Assembly: GCA_904063045.1 (NCBI GenBank)
Contig: CAJFCJ010000005.1
Coordinates: 1,395,167 to 1,459,166 of the forward strand
Source of the DNA: Dimorphilus gyrociliatus
Lineage: Eukaryota > Annelida > Polychaeta > Dinophilidae
Reading direction: 5' to 3'
DNA: 64,000 nucleotides
This document shows, in pieces, positions 1 through 11,822 of the stretch (position 1 is its first letter; every line of letters begins with the position of its first letter). Under the pieces are notes generated by a model. The model was not told the origin of the DNA, made no database searches, and saw only the letters and a list, made by a program, of their open reading frames with translations. A program made the translations under genes and the position numbers.

Positions 1-42
1 GTTGTATACTTGATGATAATATTTAAAAATTGAATTTCATAC

Positions 43-707
43 CTTTAGATCAAACCATCCATTGCTTGTTAAACTACAGTCAATTTCCAAGTCAACGAAC
101 CAATAATGTGAAGAAAATCGATTAAATGTTGAATATCCACTTCCATCAATTTCAATGACTCGAGGATAGTCTTGTCTAAAAGAGGCTTAAATTGAAGTTA
201 TACTGTATGTTGCAAGGTAAAAAACTTAAAAGTACGCTAATACTACAAGGCACATTAATAAAAAAAACTCTGAAAACTTCAATAAACTCGATGAGAAAAT
301 GTTTTATTTACTGATTTGTTGTCCACATCATTGGTGTTCCACCAGCCTCTTGACCTTGAAAAAGACCCTGGCCTTCTTCAGATCCATCCCAGTCAAGATA
401 TAAATCACCTTCAGACCATTTACTATAAGATGATTCGGTATTTGCTGGTCGAATATTGTGTCTGATTGGAATTTTACATTGTTTTTTATTTTCAAGACAA
501 CTTGAGTCTGTCAGTCCTGTACAAATTTTTCAAAACTAAAATCTCGTAAGAGAATGTTTCGTGTAAAATACCTCCTCTAATAAACACATTCTCTCCCGGT
601 AGCGTTTGGGCTCTGATGAAAATTAGAGTTCTCTCAGCTTTTCCAAATCCAAAAATAATTAGAATTAAAAGAAGTTTAAGCATAATCAGAACGTACGTAT
701 TGCGCAT
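43..707 (-). CDS. Secreted protein, amylase-associated-type domain, 5' part of gene
   Basis: The first three coding exons of a gene on the minus strand that continues beyond the window start. I place them at 572-707, 312-516 and 43-175; all phases agree and introns have GT-AG ends. The protein begins with a strong signal peptide (hydrophobic run after MRNTYVLIMLK), then reads RAQTLPGENVFIRGG, CKIPIRHNI, a stretch with LDWDGSEEGQG, and HYWFVDLEIDC before NGWFDLK. This combination resembles an extracellular domain that I recall accompanying some invertebrate alpha-amylases and related secreted proteins. The catalytic part, if any, lies outside the window. Similarity is from memory, so the family name is tentative; secretion is well supported. 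The start is the first ATG before the signal sequence. Confidence 0.55.
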
Positions 708-978
708 TCTAAATTAATAATAACATTTGACAATGTTCTCATACTCATATCTAGTTGATCAACAACTGTATATACTGATAATGGATTTTTTTATCGCTAT
801 ATTATAACTCAAGCAATCACACAGAATAAAAACTTTCATGTCAAACATAAGTTTATTAGGACAGTTTTAATGCTGATTTTACTCTTAGAGGAAGAACGTG
901 GTATTTGACGATTAAAGCTATATTTTTCATTCAGTGACATATTAATATATTTAATATTTTAATTTCTAAAATGGATAT

Positions 979-1845
979 TCAGAAATTCTTGCTAATGAAA
1001 GTATTTGTATATTCATACGCTAGAAATAAAGCTCCAGTAGCAGGAAAAGTACGTAATAGTGTTGGTAATAACCCTTTATATAAAGATCGAAATCCTTCTG
1101 TTTTAGCTATCTCTATTCCAGTTGATAAGAAACCTCTGTTTAAACTGGTATCCACCTGTACTCTAGACTTTATAACATCAGTAGGAAAAACTGCTATCCA
1201 AAGAGAAACTCCTCCTATTCCCCCACAAACAATTGAGCAAAGAGCATTACTTTTATTAGGATCACAATTGAAGAAATATTTCGAAAATTCGTACCCTCCA
1301 AAGAAGAAAAAGTAGCCAGGAACCTCTCTAGCCAAAGTAGGGATCATACCTCTGAACAGACCAGAAATTCCATCAACTTTGAGAATACTTTTTGTTACTT
1401 CATACGGTCCTAAGTTTGACTGGGTGGCCTGTAATCTGCACTTTACCAGTTCAGTTGGGCAGAGAGCAATGCTTGACACAACGCCAGCTCCTGCTCCGCA
1501 AAAAGCATTACTAAGCACTCCTAGATCACTTTCCTTTTTACAACTTGTTAAGGCTACAGCAACTTTACGCAAAACACCATATGCTGCAAATAGTGCTGCA
1601 TTTTCAGCTACCTGTGCAAGGAGAGCTGGTATTGAACCAGCATATAATCCTCTATAAATTCCTTCTTCTCTGAATGTTTTAAAGAAACAATCTACAGCAT
1701 TCTTATAGATGTCGGGACGAGTTTGCAGTTTAACCTTGACGGTATCTAATGGTTGTCCAACATACACGCATGCAGTACCTCCTGCAACACCCCCAAGTGT
1801 ATTTGCAAAAAGTTCTTTAACCGAATCATTCATCTTGAAGTACAT
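979..1845 (-). CDS. SLC25A15: Mitochondrial ornithine transporter, SLC25A15-like
   Basis: Intronless 288-residue member of the mitochondrial carrier family, close to the usual 300 residues. Three tandem repeats are visible, each with the carrier signature: QPLDTVKVKLQT near residue 30, CPTELVKCRLQA in the middle and FPTDVIKSRVQV in the last third. The first repeat (QPLDTVK, then PALLAQVAENAALF) is characteristic of the ORNT1/ORNT2 ornithine carriers, which exchange cytosolic ornithine for matrix citrulline across the inner membrane. The start at 1845 is the first ATG; a second in-frame ATG four codons on is an alternative. It lies in tandem with the secreted-protein gene on the same strand. 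The lack of introns is unusual here and might indicate an old retrocopy, but the frame is intact and nothing suggests a pseudogene. Confidence 0.88.
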   Translation of the reverse strand: MYFKMNDSVKELFANTLGGVAGGTACVYVGQPLDTVKVKLQTRPDIYKNAVDCFFKTFREEGIYRGLYAGSIPALLAQVAENAALFAAYGVLRKVAVALTSCKKESDLGVLSNAFCGAGAGVVSSIALCPTELVKCRLQATQSNLGPYEVTKSILKVDGISGLFRGMIPTLAREVPGYFFFFGGYEFSKYFFNCDPNKSNALCSIVCGGIGGVSLWIAVFPTDVIKSRVQVDTSLNRGFLSTGIEIAKTEGFRSLYKGLLPTLLRTFPATGALFLAYEYTNTFISKNF

Positions 1846-3079
1846 GTAAACTTTGACCCTTCAAAGTTCGGAGATACTATGAATATTCGTTTTAATCACG
1901 TCTCTGTGTGAAAATAAATGTGTCCTACCAACGCTGCAAATTAAATTCTTTAACACTTAGAGTTAATTGTAACTATGTAGCCTATTATTCCAGCCTGAAC
2001 GAAATGTTTATTTTACTGTTAACGTACGAAGATAAAATTTTATTCTCAAATTGCAAGTGAAATTAAAATATTTAAAAATAAATAATTAAAATGAAGAATT
2101 TTTATTTTTATGGAGAACGCTTTAGCAATTGCAATTTGTATACTGCATATAAATGAATGTAATGTCTTTGAAAGTTATCAATTGGCATTAACTAGACCAT
2201 CACGTATACTATTACAATCCATTGTGACAATCAAGTGGTTAATTTTCCTACTGCTTACTCTGGTTTTTCGATATGTCTGACAAAGTTTCAAATAATTGTA
2301 TATGCTTAAAATATGTGCGGGTAAGTGCTATAAAAGAAGATCAAAGTCGAAAACTTCTAGAAATTTCCTTATTTCTTGCTACTGAGCAATAAAATTGAAG
2401 GTTGAAAATTCTACAGATAGTAAGAGTCCAGATGCATTTATGGAGAGTTCTACCGTAAATCAGCAATATTAGAGTCCCATGAAATAATCGAATTTACAAA
2501 GATTAAATATAAATCACAAAAAAACTAAGCTAAAAAATACTTCGTAAAACTTTTTCCAAGTGGCTGGACTTTTGCCAGGTTCCAGTCACCACCTTGTGGA
2601 AGGATCTCGTTACCAGTCAATGCTGTGGACATCGTTTAAATGACGCGCGCGTCGTTGTCAGAACACTTTTCGGTTGCAAGAGCTGAATCTTCGCTGGAAA
2701 TCAAACTCAACCTGTTTAATTGAATCATGTCCTAATAAAGGTTACTAATTGTATTGAGGTTGGTAGAACATCAGTTCAAGCAGCGATCGCGGGCAGCATT
2801 CTTGATCTATAATAGAAGGCTATACCACCAATCGCTAATCTCGATGGCCTTTGAGCGATAATTACAGATTCAATTTCGCGCGTCGGCACTCAAAGCCGAT
2901 TGATGTTTTAGAGATCAACTGGTTTAATCCAGTAACTCTTATTTGGTTTTTAGTACTTATTGATAATATGTGTTTATATAGTGAATGTTTCCGTAGATAA
3001 AATATCAATGCTATAGATTTTACATTCTTTTTCAGATCGTGAAAGTTTCCTTCGAAATAGCCTATGAGTAGGCTGAAGT
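1846..3079 (+). promoter_or_regulatory. Intergenic region and 5' leader of the domino-like gene
   Basis: No convincing coding sequence. The stretch separates two divergent genes, the ornithine carrier and the remodeller. A good 3' splice site (pyrimidine tract then CAG, ending 3035) precedes the exon containing the remodeller ATG, so 3036-3079 is probably 5' UTR and at least one untranslated exon lies upstream. The segment around 2640-2900 is more GC-rich than its surroundings and is the likeliest promoter or first exon. This is inference from composition and splice signals. Confidence 0.4.
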
Positions 3080-6000
3080 ATGGCGGAAAAATTCCGCACA
3101 GGTATTATAAAAAAATTTCCCATTTTTTAATATACCAGCTTGAGTCATAGCACTCTTATCCTACTTTATATTATTTGCGCATTAGCAAACTTGCATTTGT
3201 TGAAATTCCAGTATTATGTTAGGTTCACAATCTTAAGGCCATGTGCTGCTATTGAAACCACTATTCTGTACATTTATATCAATATCTGTAGGCTAAAAAA
3301 ATCAGTAGCTCAATAAAAATTAGATCATATTTTTAGTATTTGAGGGCGGGTGTAGAGAGGAAAAATCTATGATAACTTATGTCCTTACTTCACAAACTAT
3401 AAGCAATTAAATAATTCATAAATAAATGATAGTAGGTATGACTAATAAAAAACTCGTCTGCTCTTTCATTTACAGAAGGTTTTCCTGTGCAATTGAAAAG
3501 AAGTTCTTCTGTATTCATGGATTCGTCTTTCACTGAAGAACCTTTGAATAAACGTCCACGCTATGCTGTATCTTCTCTTTACCATGCCGTAAATAATATT
3601 AGGAATGCCGCTCCCAAATCTTATCCAGAAAATGTTACACAATCGTTGAATATTTCTGAAGAAGCTCGTTGTGTCACTTTCAACGAAGGACTTGAACAGT
3701 TTAATAACCGAAAACAAAAGTTACTCACACTGAAAGATAAAAACATTCTGAAAAAATGTTATCATGAAGATCTTGCCGAATTGTTTTTTCTTCAAAATTT
3801 AGGGCACCTGATCACTGAATTTCCTACATGGAGGAAAAAAACTGATATACAATTAAGTCAATTTTATCAAGCTAATCCTCTAGATAGATCCAATAGAAAT
3901 GGTCATTCTGAATCAGATGCTTTAGCTGAAAAAGAACTTTTACGTCCTTTTCATTTCCCTGTTGAAAAAGCCTCCTCTGGTCCACCCACACCAACAAGAA
4001 AGAGCGCTACTGATCCTCCAAAATCTGATGATGAAACGAATGAACCAAGCGCTGTTAATGAAATTGCTGAACAAGCTCGAAAGGAGGCCGAAGTGATCAA
4101 GAAAGTTCATAATTTGCGAAAACAAGGTCTTTGGAGTAAGAGCCGTCTTCCCAAATGCATGGAACCCAAGCGAACCAAAACTCATTGGGATTATTTGTTA
4201 GAAGAAATGCAATGGATGGCCGCCGACTTCCATTCCGAAGCAAAGCTGAAAATACAGCATGCTAAGAGGCAAGCTCGAGCTGTACAGGCATATTGGGCTA
4301 GCTTTAGAGACAACGAGAAGAGAAATGAGAAAAAGAAAGAGATTCAAATAAAGCGTTTAGCTAACGGTGTAGCTAAAATGATAAAAAATTTCTGGCAGGT
4401 AATGGAAAAATTTGCGGATATGAAGCAGCGAAATCGTCTTGAGGAAACTCGAATTAAAGCTTTAAACGTTCATCTAAATCACATCATCGATAAAACTCAA
4501 ACATATTCTTCTATGTTGACGTGTTCGGTTGGTTCTGGTAGTGTAGATGATCCTGACAAAAATGATACAGAGTACAATCCTGAAGAAGATGATTCTGAAG
4601 ATGATATTACTACATTAGCACAAGAAGAAGAAAAATTAAATAAAACTGAAGTCAATCAAGAACTTAAAGCTTTAACTGCTGAGAGTGATATGCCCTTAGA
4701 TCAATTAATATCAAAACTCCCAAAGTCATATTTTGCTAAACGCCGAAGGCTATCTAGTTTCTCAGAAGAAAGTGATGTTGAAATGCTTACTCCTGACGAA
4801 GACGAAGAAGCGTCAAATAAGCAAATGGAGCAACAAACCAAAGCTAAGCTGACTGTAGATTACGCAGAGACAAGTGACGAATTTTCCGTTGCTGAGACAC
4901 TTATACCTAAAGGAGAAATTGAAGGGCGGTGTTTAACTAGAGTTCCAACTTTACTGAAAGGGCAACTGCGAGAGTATCAGCATGTGGGCTTAGATTGGCT
5001 AGCTTCTCTTCATCGAAGTAACTTGAATGGTATTTTAGCTGATGAAATGGGTCTAGGGAAAACAATTCAGACTATTGCTCTGTTAGCTCATTTGGCAGAA
5101 GCTTATGGGGATTGGGGTCCCCATCTTATTGTAGTCCCAACTAGTGTTATCATAAACTGGGAGTTTGAATTAAAAAAGTGGTGTCCTGCTTTTAAAGTAG
5201 TCTCATACTACGGCTCAATAAAAGACCGTAGATCCAAACGAAGTGGATGGACAAAAGACAACGCATTTCATGTTTTGATAACATCGTATAAATTGGTTGT
5301 ACAAGATCATTCCTCATTTCGTCGTATGAAATGGAAATATTTTATTCTAGATGAAGCTCAGAATATTAAAAATTTCAAATCTCAAAGATGGCAAATGCTT
5401 CTTAACTTGAAATCTAAAAATAGGTTGTTATTGACTGGTACACCAATTCAAAACAGCTTAATGGAGTTGTGGTCTTTATTACACTTTTTAATGCCACATA
5501 TTTTCGATTCGCATAACGATTTCCGAGAATGGTTTTCTGCCCCTTTAACAAGCATGGTAGAAGGATCTAGAAAATTTAGTGACAGTCTTGTTACTCGTCT
5601 TCACAAAGTTCTACGTCCGTTTTTACTGAGGCGATTGAAAAAAGATGTCGAGAAACAAATGCCCATGAAACACGAGCATGTTATCCTTGTCGACCTATCA
5701 AGACGACAAAGATTTCTCTATGATGAATTTATGTCATTATCAGATACAAAACGTCAAATTGACTCTGGTAGCTTCATGAGTATTATGAACATACTAATGC
5801 AATTACGAAAAGTATGTAACCATCCCCAACTTTTTGATCCAAGGCCTGTACTAAGTCCGTTTAAAATGAAATGCTTATCCATTCGGATTCCGTCGTTCTT
5901 TGTCTTAAATATGGAAAGAAAATTCCTGGAATTTCCTTTATTGTCTACAAATACTAAAATAGATGGGCTAGTTGATGAAAATGGCATTGTTGGGGGTGAA

Positions 6001-8901
6001 ATGTTTTCTGATAAAGTGATTCCTATGGGAGATGACAGACGATTGGAAATTGAAACAAGAGATGGAAGAGGTACCTTCTACACTACACCAGATGTTTTGA
6101 TACGAGCAGCAATACATAGAATTACGAGAGGAGATATGTCCTTATCAGATACATTAGACTCAGATTTAATGACAAAACTATGGTTGGAATATTACAATAG
6201 TGGAAGGCCAACTAATATTGTATCTTTTAGACATGGAAATTTTCTCTATGCTCAAAGGTTTGTAGCAAAGAGACTAAAAATTAAAAAACAAATCAATAAG
6301 GAAAGCGACACTTTGAAAAAAATTCTGAGAGTAGTTGACGATTACCATGTATCAGAAGTTCGTCATTTAGAGGAACTCATCATGTATCTTCCTGAGTGTT
6401 TGGTTCCACCTCCAGAACTGCAAATAAATAGCTCAAGAAGCAATTTATTCATTAATACGCCGGCTCCCACAGAAGTGAAAGAAGAATTTGGACACTGGCA
6501 TTTGGTTTGGAGGAATTTTCAATTACAATTTCCAGAAACCCGTTGGGTTCAATACGATTCGGGGAAATTGCAAGTTTTAGCAATGTTGTTGAAAAGACTG
6601 AAAAGCGAGGGGCATCGTACACTTATATTCACTCAAATGACAAAGATGTTAGATGTATTAGAAATGTTTTTAAGCTACCATGGTTACACTTATTTGCGAT
6701 TGGATGGAACTACTAAGGTGGATATGAGACATAGCCTAATGGAAAGATTTAACCAAGACACTAGAATATTTTGCTTTATTCTGAGCACAAGATCTGGCGG
6801 TATAGGAGTAAATTTAACAGGCGCTGATACTGTTATATTTTACGATTCTGATTGGAATCCAACAATGGACGCTCAGGCTCAAGATAGATGCCATAGAATA
6901 GGTCAAACTAAGGATGTACATATCTATAGACTGATTTGTAAACATACCGTTGAAGAAAATATATTGAAAAAAGCTAATCAGAAAAGGTGAAACTTCAAAT
7001 TGCAAATTATAGTTAGAAATTGTAAACATTATTTTTCAGATTATTAAGCCATGTTGCAATAGAAGGCGGAAATTTTACGACAGCTTCATTTAAACAAAGT
7101 ACAGTCAGAGAAATTTTCAACATACCAACTGGGTTCTCCAATGATCTTAGTCTGGAAGCTCAAACAGAGTTTTTGTCAGAGTCCAACAAAACAACGCAAT
7201 TATCAATGAATCAGATGGAAGAGGCGTTAACTATGGTTGAAGATGAGTCTGACGTAAAGGCTGCCAAATCGTTAAGAGTTGAAGTAGATAATGAAGGCAA
7301 CGAATTCCAGGATGAAAACGATGAAGGAGAAGCTAAAGAGGCTGCAGATGCCATTTCGGCTGAACTAAATAAAATGAAAGAACAAACAAGTGAATTAGAA
7401 AAAGACTGTACGCCAATTGAACGTTGGTGTGTAAAGTTGATTGAAAATAAGTACAAAGATGTTTATGAAGAGGAATTGAAAACAGCTAAAGTTTGTTATA
7501 TTTTCATATTGCTTGCTGAATTAATGCTTAAAGGTCAGTAATCTTAATACTTTCTTAAAACGCTACTTTTAGGAGGAAGTAGAGTTGGCTCAAAAGGAAC
7601 TAGAGCAAAGCCAAGAGGACGCGATGATAACTGCCTTAGCAAAACAACTAGAGAAAGAGCAAGAAGAAATTGAAAATCATTTCCATACTGAGGATCAGGT
7701 ACCTGCATATATACAGAGAGCATTAATGTTACCAGGCCGAGCGGGTTTTTGCCGCAAATCCAGACAATTATATAAAAGTTTAGGTGATTTCGACAATAGC
7801 GAAGATAATATGCTAAAATTATTCAAAAAGCACAATAAGTATCCGCTTTATGTGGCATGCTGGACGGCGGAGGCTGAACGTTCAGATAATATAGGGGAAG
7901 AGGCTAAAAAACGATTGGAAGAAATCGGTGAACGAATTCCCATTCCTCAACCAGTAATACCAAAGGTTCCAAAAACGAAGAAGAAAGAGGAAATTCTTTC
8001 TAGTAAACAGCGTCGAGGAAGAGGTCGTCCTAGAAAGTTAGAAACGACAACCAAACATGAATTAAACGACTCTCATTTACACACATCCAATATTTCCATT
8101 CCCTCTGACCAAGATAACGACACTGATGATGTAACTGTAGTTGACGAAGAAGAAGATAATAATAACACAGCAAAAACTGCGAAGAATAAAATTAATACAA
8201 TAATAATTCCTACTACAGTGCACACTATGCCTAAAGTTCCAACCGTAGTACTCTCAGTTGCACCAGCTATAAAACCTAATGTGATAGTGGTTAAAAGTGA
8301 TAACAGTCGGATAAGACAATTGCATTCAACAGCCACTATCACCCCTTTACCTTTAAGACTTACCGAGCAAAGGAAGCCAGCAGTTACAATTATTAAACCA
8401 CAACAGATTAGGCAACAAATACAACAACGTCCTATTTATGTTTCTATTCCTGTTAGGAATGTAGTTCCACCGCAACAACCAAAACAGCAAACAGTTTATC
8501 TTGTTTCCAGGCCTCAGCAGCAACCAAAACAAACGCCTGTTGCTAGAGTTGTTACTCTTAGTTCTACTTCGGTCTTACGACCAGTCTTAACAGCAAGAGG
8601 TGTACAAGCAGTAAGACAGCCTCAAGCTACGGTAACAGTTAGTCCATTACCAAGAAAAATAGTTCAACCATCTGACAAGCTGATTTTACCGACTGCTAAA
8701 CTACGTATGCCAATTTTGTCTGTTCAATCAGCCACCAGCACAACGGTAATATCCTGTCAAACGAAGTCTGTAATTGACAATGACAAAGACGACGCCGAAG
8801 ATCGACGAAGATCGGGTAGATCCCATAAGCCAACGGCTAGGCTGCTACAATCAGCCTTCTCGACGAAGCTGTTAAAGAATTCTGATGCTCCGTCAAATTA
8901 A
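3080..8901 (+). CDS. dom: Same remodelling ATPase, short SRCAP-like (domino-B) form
   Basis: This alternative form reads through the internal donor at 7698/7699 and stays open to a stop at 8901: exons 3080-3101, 3476-6986, 7040-7490 and 7573-8901, giving 1770 residues. The private C-terminus starts with VPAYIQRALMLPGRAGF and CRKSRQLYKSLGDFD, then carries an AT-hook-like RRGRGRPRK and a basic, Pro/Gln/Val-rich tail. AT-hooks are a SRCAP feature, whereas the alternative exon carries the EP400-type SANT domain. Helicase and HSA domains are shared with the long form. Both tails are long and open, so I treat both as real isoforms. The 8902-9477 stretch would be the 3' UTR of this form and intron of the other. 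Confidence 0.75.
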
Positions 8902-11634
8902 CTGATTTAGGCGATATTATTTTTGATTTCCTGCCTGCCCGGATAAACGACTTTAATGTATATAACAGTTTGTTTTTCTCGTGCTGCAAATCCCTTATGT
9001 TCCTGTTTATTGGTCGTAAATATATACTTGGCGTAAGCGAAAACTTCGAAGATTTTCAACTGTTTTTTTGATTTGTGGAAGGGCAGGCAGAAGCTTGATG
9101 AGAAGTTCAGGAATTTTTGGATCCTTTTATATTATTGGACGAGGATGATATTAGATTATATTTATAACAATTAGAATTTGCAAAATGAATATTTACTTGA
9201 ACGTTCACTTGCCTCTGCTGCCTGCCCTGCCACCTAAAGTGTGGATTGTTTAATTTCTGATTATAGGTCATTTAAATTTAGATAAGAATCGTGTTGTTCG
9301 CAAATGGCCAAAGAGTTATTTCGTTCAAATAAGTGAGAAATTAAGTATTATTTAATATGTACTTATAAAGTACAGTTAAAATCGCTTCAAATATCTTTAG
9401 TAAATATTTTAGAAAAGTTCGTAAAGGACTGGAAAATTCTTAACAAAAGTCGGTAATTACTTACGTAATTATAACAGGAGAGTCTACAAGATGATTGGGG
9501 AAAACTACTTCCCACATGGACACCACCTACGCCTCCTTTAACAACTGAGACGATTACTACCGATTTCAACAATGTTCTCTATGAATGCAGGCCCATGCCA
9601 GAGTCTCAACTGCCCCCTGTTAAAGTTCAACGTGTTCGCAGGAAGAGATTAGATACAAATGTTAGAATTAGCAGTAGTAAGGAACGAAGTAAATATAACA
9701 AGCCTTTAAGGAAGGATGGACTACGAGTCCCACGATCTCTATTTGATCGTCCACAAAGTATGCGACGAGACCAGAGATTATTTAAACCTTTAAGCCCAAC
9801 TAAAATAGGAAGATCGTCATCATCTGACAACCTGACTGGAGAACGTCCAGATTGGGCGATATATGAAGACTGGTTTATCCTTTATTATATTAATGCAATT
9901 GAAAATAAAGATAATTTTTCATCGGCTCCCACTCTCCCGAATTCTTCAATAAATTGGGACTTTGTTAGTGATGGAGTAAATGGTACTAGTCGGTCGTACA
10001 GGACTGCCAAACACTGCGTTGCTAGGTACGATAGTAAAGTTTTGCCGAGAGAGGAAGGACGACCAACATTTGATTCTACTCCAGCAGTTGGAAGAAAGTC
10101 TATGAAAAAGTCTATAAAAACACTAACAGGAAGAAAGAGTGGACGTTCACTGCGTACCAGTCAACTCATCTTACAAGATCAAAACAAAAGTCTCACCCAG
10201 TACTTCAACAATAGAATTGAGTTGATTTTGACTTTATCAAAGAAACGATCACCTCCGCCTCGTCCTGCTCTTGCTAATCCGACTCAGAAAAACCCAAAGC
10301 ATCAAATGGTTCTCGTTGAGAACGGAATCACATATGACAATCCCCTCTCGCCAGTGCAAGTAGCAAAAAGAAGGGCAGATCGCATTAATAAGGATAAACC
10401 AAAACAAACTACTGCTTCTTCAACACCTGCTACACCTACCACCACGAAATCTATAGTTTCGACAAATGTTAATACATCTCGAGTCGCATCATTTCCTACA
10501 CAAACAAATACAACTACAGCTATTCAGTATGTCCAAGCAAGTGTCTCAACATCTTCTACGTCGGTCGTTGTCCCTGCTACAGTAACTCTGGCTCGCACAG
10601 TCACAGCAACACCACCGACAACTAATGTGATGATAAATACTACTATTAAAAAAGGAACCCAGCCAAATCAAAGATCTGTAAACTTCCCGGGAGTTGTCCA
10701 GGCCCAACGACAAACCCTAAGTACGAATCAGCAGTCTGCAGCAATCCTAAAAATAAATGCTGGAATCCCGAGAGTTCCTATATCAAAGGGTCAGCAAAAA
10801 GTCAGACTACCCCAAGCACAAGCAAACGTATTAGCTAGCTTACAAAAGCAGCCAGCACTAGCTGTTGTTCAAACTGGACAATCCAAGAATACAATTCCAA
10901 ATGCTACTGTTCAGAGACCGGAGTTAACATTATACATGCATAAAGCAAAGAGCACCAGTGTTCCGAAATTTAGTGGACAAAAGTCTGTCGCAAGTTCGCA
11001 GATTTTTGCTCACATCCAGCATGCAAGTCAGTCTTTGGTTAGCAACCAAACGACTGCTAGTATAGCTTCAACTACAGTTGCCCAACTGGTTAAGGCTTCA
11101 GGAAATCCTTCCACAGTAGGACGCACCGGTGTTCAATCTGTTCAGAAAATCCAAGTTGTGCCTCAGGGTACAAAGAAGGCTACAGGAGGTCAACCAATTG
11201 TCATACAGAGACCAATTAATGTTCAAGCCCTACTTAAACAGCCTCAATCTACGGCTGCGTCAACCTCAACTGGTACGATTCATCAACTTATTCCTCAAAG
11301 CTCAACCAGTAGCAGCGTGACCTTGACATTACCAGTTTCTCAAACATCATCTTTGCAAACCAAGCAACATAGTATAATGGCTATTCGTAGCGGACCTCCT
11401 AGAAGCGGAAATATAACCGCTCAAGGCCGAATTACACCGACAGTTCATAAATCTATTCAGCTACAGTTACATTCAACAGCTAGCTCCTCTCTGCAGAGAA
11501 GGCAGCAGCCGACACCTTCTAATCTAGCAACTGTTGCTTTCTTACCCCAATCAGCAAGTGGGTCGTCAAGTACTGTGTCTTCGACATTAGTGACGGTTAC
11601 TGCTCCCAAACAAACTCCAAGCAAGAAATCTTGA
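3080..11634 (+). CDS. dom: SWR1/INO80-family remodelling ATPase, long EP400-like (domino-A) form
   Basis: Catalytic subunit of a p400/SRCAP-type complex, which exchanges H2A variants in nucleosomes and partners with TIP60. Exons: 3080-3101, 3476-6986, 7040-7490, 7573-7698, 9478-11634, giving 2088 residues with consistent phases. The start is a short first exon (MAEKFRT) with a good ATG context. Domains: HSA near residues 240-285 (THWDYLLEEMQWMAADF), first helicase lobe with DEMGLGKT near 530 and DEAQ near 633, an insertion of about 230 residues typical of the split INO80/SWR1 ATPases, then the second lobe (LIFTQMTKMLDVLE, DRCHRIGQT). The last exon encodes PTWTPPTPP, then a SANT domain (RPDWAIYEDWFILYYINAIE) and a Gln/Thr/Ser-rich tail, all features of EP400. 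The 7698 donor and 9478 acceptor are both phase 0. The splice choice is inferred. Confidence 0.85.
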
Positions 11635-11822
11635 AGCAAGGGAGACAATTTCAAACTTTTGCACCTTTTATTATTGTTTTCATAAACAACTGAATCATAT
11701 CGCTATAGTGGTGATATTAATTCAAAGGTGGTGTATAAACTCAACTAATTTTGTTTAAAACAACTATCTTTTATTTCGTGTTGTTTTTTGTGTTATATTT
11801 TTTGTGAAAAACGTATACTATG

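Noticed and set aside
1379-1657. 92-codon plus-strand frame
   Set aside because: Antisense to the ornithine carrier; a reading-frame shadow.
7211-7456. Minus-strand frames across the domino-like gene
   Set aside because: Shadows of the Glu/Lys-rich coding sequence on the other strand.
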